Shown piece by piece: positions 34,383 through 42,216 of a DNA stretch of 64,000 nt. The notes beneath the pieces were generated by a model that saw nothing but the letters and a program-made list of their open reading frames with translations, was not told where the DNA came from and searched no databases. The position numbers and the translations under genes were made by a program. Within the stretch, counting starts at the first letter, position 1. The number at the start of each line of letters is the position of its first letter. The stretch comes from Natrialba sp. SSL1. Lineage in GTDB: Archaea; Halobacteriota; Halobacteria; Halobacteriales; Natrialbaceae. The stretch is from the NCBI RefSeq assembly GCF_001861355.1, contig NZ_MASN01000027.1, forward strand, positions 45,631-109,630, read 5' to 3'.

Positions 34383-35119
34383 TCAGCTTCGGCCTCGTCT
34401 TGTCCGCGGTCCTCGGTGCAATCTCGTTCCTCGATCCGATCGAGTTCACGCCTGGCCGCTCGTCGGTCCTCGTCGGTTTCGGTGACACCGCCGTATCTCG
34501 TCCGACTGAACCGTTCTGTGAGTGCAGTCACTGCGGCCGCATCGTACCCCGCCGTGATCGCATCCTCGGCCCACTCCGTTGGTGTTCGGGCGTGTGGCCG
34601 CGCTGCTTCGAGCTTACTGGTCATCGTTACCCACGCGTCGGACACGTCGGTTTTCGGCTCGGCAGGCGGCCAGCTGTCGGCTGCGTTCGCGTTCGTGTTC
34701 GTCCGTGCTGTTCGCTCCGTCGTTCGCGTCCAGTTTGCGATGACGGCCGAAACGGTATCGAGCGTCGATGCCGGGAGTCGACGACCAACGAGGAGGAGAA
34801 CTGTGCCTCCGATAGCGATGCCGAGCAGGGGGAGCGCGAGCGAGCGGAACACCGAACCGAGGACGAAGAGGACGCCGATTCCGGGTCCACCGCCGGCTGA
34901 GAACGCACTGGGGTCGATCTCGATACCGACCAGTTCGAGGACTGACGCCACGAGCAGGAGCAGGACATCCAGCAGGGTGAGCCCGGCGTCACCTGTGCTC
35001 TCGGTCGGGGGGTCGTACGCGGAGACTGCCGGTGTCGAGTCAAGGACGGCCGCTGCGGTGCCGAGCGCCGCGATCGAAAGGAGGCCGGCCAAAATCGGGA
35101 GGGCGATGTTTCGACGCAC
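34379..35119 (-). CDS. DUF4129 domain-containing membrane protein
   Basis: 246-aa protein with three hydrophobic segments (about 5-30, 48-66, 78-105) and a C-terminal DUF4129 domain. The DUF4129 hallmark is visible in RTPTEWAEDAITAGYD and LTERFSRTRYGG. In bacteria and archaea this domain often sits in protein-processing or transglutaminase-like membrane systems. It is the first gene of the minus-strand four-gene operon. A TATA-like CTATAAATT lies at about 35145-35155, roughly 30 bases upstream. Confidence 0.82.
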   Translation of the reverse strand: MRRNIALPILAGLLSIAALGTAAAVLDSTPAVSAYDPPTESTGDAGLTLLDVLLLLVASVLELVGIEIDPSAFSAGGGPGIGVLFVLGSVFRSLALPLLGIAIGGTVLLLVGRRLPASTLDTVSAVIANWTRTTERTARTNTNANAADSWPPAEPKTDVSDAWVTMTSKLEAARPHARTPTEWAEDAITAGYDAAAVTALTERFSRTRYGGVTETDEDRRAARRELDRIEERDCTEDRGQDEAEAE

Positions 35120-35169
35120 TGCTGTTCCACACGTTGATGCCCGCGACTATAAATTTCGGTCACGTCCAG

Positions 35170-35575
35170 CACGCGTCACCTCATTCTGGAGTCACTCGGT
35201 GCCGACGCCGTCCGGCTCCGCGACGGTTCCGGCCTCTCGCGGTACAACCTCCTGTCGGCCGCGAGTATCGCCGCCGTACTCGAGTGGAGCCTCGACCAGC
35301 TCTGGGGCGATCGCTACCGTAGTTCGCTGCCGCTGGCCGGCGTCGAGGGGACGGTCAGCAACCGACTCGAGGATGCACCGCTGCCGGTCAGAGCGAAGAC
35401 CGGCACGCTGACGGGCGTCCGAACGCTCTCGGGCTACGTCGAAGACCGAGAGAACGAACCCGCGATCGTCTTCTCGTGCCTCCTCTCGAATCTCACGGGT
35501 GACCACGAGGCGGTTGCAACGGACCGGATCGACGACCTCGTCGAATCCATTATCGAGACGGCTGCACTCGAGTAG
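35170..35575 (+). pseudogene. Truncated second copy of dacB (last 130 or so codons)
   Basis: The frame from about 35196 encodes LGADAVRLRDGSGLSRYN through the KTG motif and DDLVESIIETAALE to TAG at 35573-35575, without a start codon or the SxxK domain. It matches the 3' end of dacB at 31373 nearly base for base, with conservative changes such as LDQPWG to LDQLWG. Sequence before 35170 and after 35577 is unrelated to dacB flanks. It cannot encode an active enzyme. Confidence 0.85.
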
Positions 35576-35731
35576 CTCCACGGCTGTCTCGAGCGTTTCT
35601 GACGGTGTGATTGCACAGTTCTTCGAGAAGCCACCAGTCTGTGAACCGCCTCGGCCTGCTCCGCCTGTAGAACTGCGAACTGAACAGTTGTTAGAAGTGT
35701 GTCAGTAACGAGTCGAGCGGATCACTCGTGT

Positions 35732-35920
35732 TCAGTCCACTACCTTTCTGGCAAGAACGACGATAGCAATTCCGGCAACGACGACGCCGATGAGCGTTGG
35801 AACGAGTTGTCCATCTCCCCATTCCCAACCGAAGAACTGCGCTCCCACAATAGCGACGATGGCTATGAGTATGCCGAACGCGGTGATCACGGATGACTGG
35901 TCTTGATACTTGGAGACCAT
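35732..35920 (-). CDS. Small two-helix membrane protein
   Basis: 62-aa frame starting MVSKYQDQSSVITAFG with two hydrophobic helices separated by a short loop (FFGWEWGDGQ) and ending ARKVVD. A longer in-frame start exists but has no membrane or family character. There is no recognised function. The 156 bases between the dacB fragment and this gene hold nothing recognisable. Confidence 0.55.
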   Translation of the reverse strand: MVSKYQDQSSVITAFGILIAIVAIVGAQFFGWEWGDGQLVPTLIGVVVAGIAIVVLARKVVD

Positions 35921-35972
35921 CGTTGCCACTAATGTTAGTGGTCTGATGTGAAAAGTGTTTACCCTACACTGC

Positions 35973-36131
35973 TCAGTCGTGGGGTTCCTCACCTCCCTCT
36001 GCGGCGGATACTAGTGGCTCGAAGTTGCTGGAGCCACATTCACATCCTTGTGGTCGACCAATTGGGAGAACACGATTATCTGTCGTGGTTTTTCCCGCAT
36101 ACGACCTCTCACACGACACACAGACAACCAT
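35973..36131 (-). CDS. Small zinc-finger protein (CxxC...CxCG type)
   Basis: 52-aa protein with two cysteine pairs, CVSC near the N-terminus and CECG about 25 residues later, followed by SSNFEPLVSAAE. It is a typical haloarchaeal single-zinc-finger micro-protein. The ATG at 36131 is used; a GTG at 36152 would add seven charged residues (MSEEEKL) and is equally possible. A strong TATA box lies upstream at 36206-36215. Target unknown. Confidence 0.6.
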   Translation of the reverse strand: MVVCVSCERSYAGKTTTDNRVLPIGRPQGCECGSSNFEPLVSAAEGGEEPHD

Positions 36132-36205
36132 CAGTTTCTCTTCTTCACTCACTACCAGAACTGTCTTCCTTACGTGAATAAACGAACTGCGTGACTGTCG
36201 AGACT

Positions 36206-36215
36206 CTTTATATAC
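36206..36215 (-). promoter_or_regulatory. TATA box upstream of the zinc-finger micro-protein
   Basis: The minus strand reads GGTATATAAAGAG, a near-ideal archaeal TATA box. It predicts transcription starting near 36182, giving a short leader before the start codon. Confidence 0.55.
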
Positions 36216-36296
36216 CCTCACGACAGTCGGACGCTCTCGTCTGTTGGCTGTACTAACCGGATTTCCGCTTCCACATCGGGTGGCCCTGTCCCCTCC

Positions 36297-37004
36297 TCAC
36301 GGCGACTGCATTTGTACCGCCTCGCTCCGCTCACGCTCCTCGATTTTGCCGAGAATACGTTTGAGAACGACGGACTCGCCCTTGCGAAGGTGCTCGAGTG
36401 CTGTGGGACCGGAGACACCGTGCTTTTCGGCGAGATCCTTCGCAGCAATGTCTCGCGGCCAGCCGTAGTAGCCCTCCTCGAGTGCCGAGAGCAGATACTC
36501 CGTCTGGCGGGCGGAGAGGTCGTCTCTGATCTCGTCGATGACAGTGTGGTTAGTCGAGGGGTTCGGTTCGTAGTCAGTCACGCGGAGGATGTCGACGTCC
36601 GCGTCCGTCTCGAGTGTCGAAATTGCGGAACTGATCGCACCGCCGTCGACGAGCAGGGTCCAGTATTCTGCGTTGTCCTGGATACGAATATCGCCGATCG
36701 GGGTCAACGACGAGCTGATGATCGCGTCGTAGATGGACGACTCCATCTTGTATCTGGTGTGGATCCGAAGCGACTGGAGACCGCCGTCGAGGCGGTCGGT
36801 TGAGCGGACTGCAGGGGCGGCTGCTGCGTCATCCGCGACTGCGCCGAGGTCGAGGTCGTCGCCGCTAACGACGACTGTTGCCAGAATGTCTGTTCCGTCC
36901 GAGCAGATGTCGGTAACGACGAGCGTCGCGTCTGGATGGGTTCGTGTCAGCCCCAGCATCCAACACCCCTCGTGCCACAGTTGGAGGTCGAGTCGCTTTT
37001 TCAT
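36297..37004 (-). CDS. HTH_10 (bacterio-opsin activator-like) transcriptional regulator
   Basis: 235-aa regulator. The N-terminus carries the motif LQLWHEGCWMLGL, also found in the regulator at 61923. A ligand-sensing mixed alpha/beta domain follows (about 15-165), and the C-terminal HTH_10 domain reads LSARQTEYLLSALEEGYYGWPRD followed by DLAEKHGVSGPTALEHLRKGE. It is divergent from the diaminopimelate decarboxylase-like operon with 148 bases between, so it is the likely local regulator of that operon. The effector may be a peptide or amino acid; this is inferred from position. Confidence 0.85.
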   Translation of the reverse strand: MKKRLDLQLWHEGCWMLGLTRTHPDATLVVTDICSDGTDILATVVVSGDDLDLGAVADDAAAAPAVRSTDRLDGGLQSLRIHTRYKMESSIYDAIISSSLTPIGDIRIQDNAEYWTLLVDGGAISSAISTLETDADVDILRVTDYEPNPSTNHTVIDEIRDDLSARQTEYLLSALEEGYYGWPRDIAAKDLAEKHGVSGPTALEHLRKGESVVLKRILGKIEERERSEAVQMQSP

Positions 37005-37152
37005 GGACGATCGGATACTCTCGCATCCTGATATTGGTTGGCATTCTCATTCATCCTATATAGAACTGTGCATTCGGCAGACGATCGGCGTCGCCGACCA
37101 GTCGGGATCCCTAGCATGCGAGGGAGGGTGCTTTCACGGGACTGTGCGCCAT

Positions 37153-38454
37153 ATGGTACCAATGGATCTCACCCACCGGCGAGACCGCCTGCTCGAGCAC
37201 GAGGCAGCGCTGTCTGCACCACACGACAGTCCAGTCTACGTCTTCTACGAAGACGACATCCGGGACAACTACCGAACGCTTCGCAGCGCGCTCGACGAGC
37301 ACTACCCCGACTCGACCATCCACTTTGCCGTCAAGGCCAACTACAACCCTGCGATCCTCTCGATTCTCCGTGATGAGGGCTGCCACGCCGAGGTGTACGC
37401 CCGCGGCGAACTCGCCGCGGCACAGACGGCTGGCTACGACGCTGATGACCTCCTGTTGACCGGGATGAACCGCCGCCCCGAAGATATCGAACGCGCTCTG
37501 GAGCGCGGCGTCGGTCACTTCCTCGTCGACAACGCGACCGAACTCGAACGACTCGTCGCAGCCGCGCGGAAAACCGACGTTCGCCCGCGTGTACTGATTC
37601 GCTGTAACCCCTCGATGGAGGTCCCCACCCACCCCGAGGTCGCGACGGCGACACTCGAGACGAAGTTCGGGCTGGACATCGATTCGGGTCGCGCGATGGC
37701 CGTCACGGAAAAAGCGGTGAACGCCGACGAGATCGACGTTGCGGGCATTCAACTCCACATCGGGAGCCAGATACAGAGTGCCGAGCCATACGGCGTCGCA
37801 GCGCGAGATATGTGTGCGTTCGCCGTCGATATTCGCGACGAACTCGGCGTCGAGATCGACGTGCTCGACCTCGGCGGCGGGCTCCCGGTACCGTACGATG
37901 ACGACGTGCCAGCCCCTGAGACGATTATCGAGACGATTGCGACGAACGTCAAAGACTCGCTTTCAGAGGCCGACATTCCGCTGCCGACGCTCTTTCTCGA
38001 ACCGGGCCGGCGACTGGTCGGCAACGCCGGCACGTTGCTCGCCCGCGTCGGCGTCATCAAGGAGACGCCGTACGCGACGTTCGCCGTTCTCGACGCCGGG
38101 ACGAACACCGTCTCATCGTACTGGCCGTACCCGATCTACGCGCTCTCGGAGGGCGACCCAACCGAATCCTATCATCTCGCCGGACCACTTTGCTACTCGG
38201 GTGACGTGCTCGCCGAGGGCGTCTCGTTGCCGCCACTCGAGCGCGGCGATACCATCGCGATCGACCGTATCGGTGCCTACTCGCTCGGCAGTGCATCGCA
38301 TACGAACGCCCAGCCGAAGCCACCGATTGTTCTCCTGCGGTCGAACGGCGATGTCGAGACGATTCGTCAGCCGGAGTCGGTCGAGGAAATCATCGGCAAC
38401 GCACAGCAGCCCGAGGACCTGGCGCTCGACGACGTAACGACGGAGGCTGACTGA
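37153..38454 (+). CDS. Diaminopimelate decarboxylase-like PLP enzyme (fold type III)
   Basis: 433-aa protein starting MVPMDLTHRRDRLL. The PLP lysine is K61 in HFAVKANYNP. Further fold-III motifs are HIGSQI, the glycine loop LDLGGGLPVPY, EPGRRLVGNAG and CYSGDVLAEG with the catalytic cysteine. Diaminopimelate decarboxylases convert meso-diaminopimelate to lysine, though the usual CESGD reads CYSGD, so a related substrate is possible. An in-frame extension to 36733 overlaps the divergent regulator and is rejected. The next gene starts on the last base of its stop. It would consume the diaminopimelate released from wall peptides. Confidence 0.78.
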   Translation: MVPMDLTHRRDRLLEHEAALSAPHDSPVYVFYEDDIRDNYRTLRSALDEHYPDSTIHFAVKANYNPAILSILRDEGCHAEVYARGELAAAQTAGYDADDLLLTGMNRRPEDIERALERGVGHFLVDNATELERLVAAARKTDVRPRVLIRCNPSMEVPTHPEVATATLETKFGLDIDSGRAMAVTEKAVNADEIDVAGIQLHIGSQIQSAEPYGVAARDMCAFAVDIRDELGVEIDVLDLGGGLPVPYDDDVPAPETIIETIATNVKDSLSEADIPLPTLFLEPGRRLVGNAGTLLARVGVIKETPYATFAVLDAGTNTVSSYWPYPIYALSEGDPTESYHLAGPLCYSGDVLAEGVSLPPLERGDTIAIDRIGAYSLGSASHTNAQPKPPIVLLRSNGDVETIRQPESVEEIIGNAQQPEDLALDDVTTEAD

Positions 38455-39617
38455 TGAGCACGGACGCCGCACTCGAGACGGCCGCGTCGCTCGCCGTCCA
38501 GCAAGCGACGACGCGATACGCTCCTGACGAACGAGTTGCCGTCGTCGCTGTCGATGTCACTGTCGACGGTGACGCGGTTGTCCTTGAGGGAACGGTAAGC
38601 ACCGAGCGCGTTCGAACCGGCGTTCGCGATGCTGTTCAGGAGGCCGTTTCCGCGCAATCTGACGATGGCTCGGACGCCGCCGCTAACGCCAACGCAGACG
38701 CCAACGCCACTACAGACGCCACCACAGTTCGCGACGAGCTGACCGTACTCGAGTCCCTGGCTGTGCCACGGACCACTCATCGCCGTGTGGTCTCCGTCAG
38801 AGGAGAGCCTGAGGAGGACGCTGAGCAGGTCACGAAGGCACTGTACGGGGAAGCCCTGACGGGCTACGACGGCCGTGACGGCTGGCGTCGCGTTCGGACC
38901 GCCGACGGCTACCTCGGCTGGGTCGACGAGGAGGCGCTCTGCGAACCTGGCGTCACCGACGAGTGGGAACCAGCTGCTGCCGTCGCAACTGCGCCGGCTA
39001 ACGTGCTCGAGGACGAGGGTCGTGATCCTGACAGCACCGTCGATCTCGACACCGTTCCCGCGGGTGTCGAGTGCCGAATCGAATCGGGCGAAACCGACGC
39101 CGAGTCCAGCGTGACCGGCTCCGAGACGGCCACTCAGGCCGAACTCGTTGTTTCCTTCCGAACCGGTGCCACAGCGCGGCTCCCTGCCGATGCCGTCCGC
39201 GAGACGACCGGCCTCGGAACCGGCGACGAGGTCGTCTCCATCGCGAGCCAATTTCTCGAGACGCCCTACGAGTGGGGCGGGATGACTAGCGAGGGAATCG
39301 ATTGCTCGGGGCTCGTTCGCATCGCCTACGCGGCCATTGGCGTGCTCGTTCCGCGCGACGCAGACCAGCAGTCCACGCTCGGGACGGCCGTCGAGCGCGA
39401 CGAACTCGAACCCGGGGATCTGCTCTTTTTCCCCGGCCACGTCGCGATCAGCCTCGGCGGCGACGACTACATCCACGCCTACGGGAGCGCCGACGCAGTG
39501 ACGATCAACAGCCTCGACTCCGACGACGAGCAGTACGTCGAATCGCTCGACGAGTCGATGACGGCTACGAAGCGGCTCCTGCCGGCCGACGCTGACTCGA
39601 CGGAGGGGAGCCGATGA
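38454..39617 (+). CDS. YkfC-like gamma-D-glutamyl-diamino acid endopeptidase (SH3 + NlpC/P60)
   Basis: 387-aa protein. Residues 100-165 and about 170-250 are SH3b-like modules (GDGWRRVRTADGYLGWVDEE-like segment at 141-160), and 255-375 is NlpC/P60. The catalytic triad is visible as C284 (GIDCSGLVRIAY), H329 (FFPGHVAISLG) and H341 (YIHAYG). Bacillus YkfC has the same order and cleaves D-Glu from diaminopimelate in the cytoplasm after L-Ala-gamma-D-Glu. No signal peptide is present, matching YkfC rather than secreted wall hydrolases. A short Ala/Asn/Asp repeat lies at 72-90. It overlaps the epimerase gene by four bases. Confidence 0.88.
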   Translation: MSTDAALETAASLAVQQATTRYAPDERVAVVAVDVTVDGDAVVLEGTVSTERVRTGVRDAVQEAVSAQSDDGSDAAANANADANATTDATTVRDELTVLESLAVPRTTHRRVVSVRGEPEEDAEQVTKALYGEALTGYDGRDGWRRVRTADGYLGWVDEEALCEPGVTDEWEPAAAVATAPANVLEDEGRDPDSTVDLDTVPAGVECRIESGETDAESSVTGSETATQAELVVSFRTGATARLPADAVRETTGLGTGDEVVSIASQFLETPYEWGGMTSEGIDCSGLVRIAYAAIGVLVPRDADQQSTLGTAVERDELEPGDLLFFPGHVAISLGGDDYIHAYGSADAVTINSLDSDDEQYVESLDESMTATKRLLPADADSTEGSR

Positions 39618-40696
39618 TCGTCGACCGCGTCGACGTTTACCGGGTCGAGTTTCCGCTGACCGACTCGTTCGAAATCTCGCTCGGAACGAAACACCGCGCG
39701 ACGAACGTGCTCGTCGAACTCGAGACCGACTCCGGCGTCGTCGGTTGGGGCGAAGGCGCACCGCTCGCGCCCATCACGGGCGAGACGATCGACAGCGCCA
39801 TCGCTTCGGCGACCGCTGGCGCGGCGGTACTCGAGGGGCGAGATCTTCGCGACCGGCGCGAACTCGCACTGGAACTCGACGCGGCGCTTCCCGGGGCGGT
39901 CTCCTCGCGCTTTGCACTCGAGACGGCGCTGTACGACGCCTACTGTCGCGAGCGGGGCATCGCGCTGGCGGAGTGCTTCGGCGGGAAGCCGGAGCCGGTG
40001 CGGACCGATATCACGGTCGCGATCGTCGATCCGGAAACCGCGGCGGCAGAGACTGAAGCGGCCAAAGAGCAGGGATTCGACGAGTTCAAAGTCAAGGTCG
40101 GGAGCGATGTGGCGTCTGACCTGGAGCGCGTTGCGGCCGTCCGAAATGCGGCACCTGATGCGGGTCTCAAGGTCGACGCGAATCAGGGCTGGGCGCCGAA
40201 GGAAGCGATCCAGTTCGCAGACCGGGCTGTCGACCGCGGACTCGATGTCGGGCTGCTCGAACAGCCAGTCCACCGGGACGACATCACCGGGCTCAAGCGC
40301 GTCACCGACGCCGTTCGTACACCGGTCGCGGCCGACGAGACGGTCTTCACGCCCGCGGATGCACACCGGGTCGTTTCGGAGGGCGCCGCCGACGTGATCA
40401 ACATCAAGGCGGGCAAGTCGGGGCTGACCGACAGTGCTGCCATCGCCGAAATCGCACGCGGTGCCAACCTCGACGTGATGGTCGGCTGTATGCTAGAGAG
40501 CGCGCTCGGCCTCCACGCCAGCGCCCATCTGGTCGCCGGACTGGGTGACTTCTCGTACGTCGACCTCGACGGTAACCACTCGTTCGAGCGCGGGCTCGCG
40601 GAGCTCCCATCCGGACCGACGCACGAACTCACCGGACCCGGCCACGGAATAGTTCCCGATCCGGATGCTGTGCCCGAATCGCCCATCGAGCGATGA
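39614..40696 (+). CDS. L-Ala-D/L-Glu (dipeptide) epimerase, YkfB-like enolase superfamily
   Basis: 360-aa enzyme of the muconate-lactonising subgroup. Catalytic and metal residues line up with Bacillus YkfB with a constant offset of three: K159 and K161 (FKVKVG), D188 (VDANQGW), E216 (LLEQPV), D241 (ADETVF) and K265 (NIKAGKSG). The YVDLDG motif supplies D317 and D319, which in YkfB hold the dipeptide amino group and fix specificity for L-Ala-D-Glu. The product L-Ala-L-Glu can be cut by ordinary peptidases. It overlaps both the NlpC/P60 gene and the serine hydrolase gene by four bases. Confidence 0.9.
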   Translation: MIVDRVDVYRVEFPLTDSFEISLGTKHRATNVLVELETDSGVVGWGEGAPLAPITGETIDSAIASATAGAAVLEGRDLRDRRELALELDAALPGAVSSRFALETALYDAYCRERGIALAECFGGKPEPVRTDITVAIVDPETAAAETEAAKEQGFDEFKVKVGSDVASDLERVAAVRNAAPDAGLKVDANQGWAPKEAIQFADRAVDRGLDVGLLEQPVHRDDITGLKRVTDAVRTPVAADETVFTPADAHRVVSEGAADVINIKAGKSGLTDSAAIAEIARGANLDVMVGCMLESALGLHASAHLVAGLGDFSYVDLDGNHSFERGLAELPSGPTHELTGPGHGIVPDPDAVPESPIER

Positions 40697-41895
40697 CGCC
40701 CGACTCTGGTGATGCTGCTTCCGGCGATGCTGCTTCCGGTGACGCTGCTGACGCCGCTCCCCTCACCGACACCACCGACTCGACCACGCCCACCGACACC
40801 ACCGACACCACCGCTATCGCCACCGAGCGAGTCCAGGCGCTACTCGAGGAGGGCTTGGAGCGCGAGTACTACACGGCGGCAGTTGCCGTCGCTGGCGGGG
40901 TCGACGAACTCCCGATCACGGTCGCCGTCGGCCAGCCGTCGCCGTCCGACGAGCGCGCAGTTGGCCTCGAGACGCCGTTCGACTGTGCGTCGCTCACGAA
41001 GCCGATCGTCACTACCACGATCCTCTTTCGACTCCTCGAACGGGGGGAGGTGACGCTGACGGACGAGCTCGGCGACCACCTGCCCGCACTCGAGCGCCAC
41101 CGGCGCGGCGAGATTCCGCTGTGGCGGCTCCTGACGCACACGTCCGGCCTACAGCCGTACGCCTTCTCGCCTGAGTGGGACAGCGTTGACGACGTGCTGG
41201 CGGGCCTCGCCGACCGACAGCTGTTCGACCGTCGGCTCGGCGACGGCTTCATCTACAGCTGTCTGAACTACGTCTACCTCGCGGCCGCCCTTCGGCACGT
41301 GACTGGCACCGACCTCGCGACGCTCGCCGACGAGCACGTGTTCGGCCCCGCCGGCATGCGTGATTCGTCTCTCGGACCGTACGAGACAGGCGATTCGGAG
41401 TCCGAACTCGAGTCGACCGTCGTCGCGACGTATGACCACGAGTACGGCCGCGGCGAGTGTCGCAACGAGATCCACGACCCGATCGGGAACGCGATGGGCG
41501 GCGAGAGCGGCAATGCCGGGCTGTTTGCGACCGCTCGTGATGTCGCGCAGTTCGCGCGGACGCTGCTTGGCGATTCAGATTCTGATTCGGCATCGGCAGC
41601 GCCGACTCGGCTCCTCTCGCCTGCGACCATCGACTGTCTCCCGGTTCGGCGGAGTGGAACGGAGACCGCATCGCAGGGCTACGGCTGGCGCGTCGGGACG
41701 GACCACATTCCGGCACCGCAGTGGTCCGAGCGAACGATCGGTCACACTGGCTTTACGGGCACCTCGCTGTGGCTGGATCTCGAGCAAGAACGGTTCGCCT
41801 GTCTCCTCACGAACGCCGTCTACGAGCAGGTGCAACTGTACCGGTTCCGGCAGCGTTACCACGCGATTGTAGCTGCGTCGCTGTTTGGACGGTAA
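40693..41895 (+). CDS. AmpC/EstB-type serine hydrolase (beta-lactamase fold)
   Basis: 400-aa protein. The N-terminal 45 residues are repeats of DAASG and Thr/Asp-rich units. The catalytic motifs are S100-L-T-K103 in DCASLTKPIV, Y-x-N in YSCLNYVYLA, and HTG in IGHTGFTGTSLWLD. This class includes D-aminopeptidases, D,D-peptidases, esterases and beta-lactamases. No signal peptide is present, so it is cytoplasmic. As the last gene of the decarboxylase-NlpC-epimerase operon it probably acts on a D-amino-acid-containing peptide, perhaps replacing the missing L,D-carboxypeptidase; this is inferred. Confidence 0.85.
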   Translation: MTPDSGDAASGDAASGDAADAAPLTDTTDSTTPTDTTDTTAIATERVQALLEEGLEREYYTAAVAVAGGVDELPITVAVGQPSPSDERAVGLETPFDCASLTKPIVTTTILFRLLERGEVTLTDELGDHLPALERHRRGEIPLWRLLTHTSGLQPYAFSPEWDSVDDVLAGLADRQLFDRRLGDGFIYSCLNYVYLAAALRHVTGTDLATLADEHVFGPAGMRDSSLGPYETGDSESELESTVVATYDHEYGRGECRNEIHDPIGNAMGGESGNAGLFATARDVAQFARTLLGDSDSDSASAAPTRLLSPATIDCLPVRRSGTETASQGYGWRVGTDHIPAPQWSERTIGHTGFTGTSLWLDLEQERFACLLTNAVYEQVQLYRFRQRYHAIVAASLFGR

Positions 41896-42151
41896 CGGCC
41901 AGACTTGTTGACATGGCTTTGTTGAAACCCTCAATCAGTGGTACATTCCAGCCACTACTGAATACAGAGCGCGAATGTATCAGATGCCATCCTGGACACG
42001 TGTGCTGAGCGGTCATCACATTAGGCAGTAGTTGCACAGGATCAGACGACCGATCAACGGCACGGCTTCCGATTGTATGTGATTTATTTTTGGATTTTGT
42101 GTTCAGATGACCTATATCCACTTAAATAGTTGTGAAATTGACGATAGATTA

Positions 42152-42180
42152 TTACTCATATGAGTAACTGAAAGCTATAA
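42152..42180 (+). promoter_or_regulatory. Promoter of the PQQ-dehydrogenase module with a 16-bp palindrome
   Basis: TTACTCATATGAGTAA (42152-42167) is a perfect palindrome, followed directly by the TATA-like GCTATAAG (about 42173-42180) some 40 bases before the ATG at 42217. It is a strong candidate operator for the three-gene unit. Confidence 0.55.
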
Positions 42181-42216
42181 GGAGACACTTGTGGGATTCC
42201 TATCTGGTGTTTGTGA

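Noticed and set aside
33610..34488. N-terminal extension of the DUF58 protein to 762 aa
   Set aside because: The extra part is basic, low-complexity and overlaps the DUF7269-like gene in another frame. The four-base overlap at 33606-33609 marks the true start.
36733..37152. Extended start for the diaminopimelate decarboxylase-like gene
   Set aside because: It overlaps the divergent regulator and its intergenic region and has no fold-III sequence.
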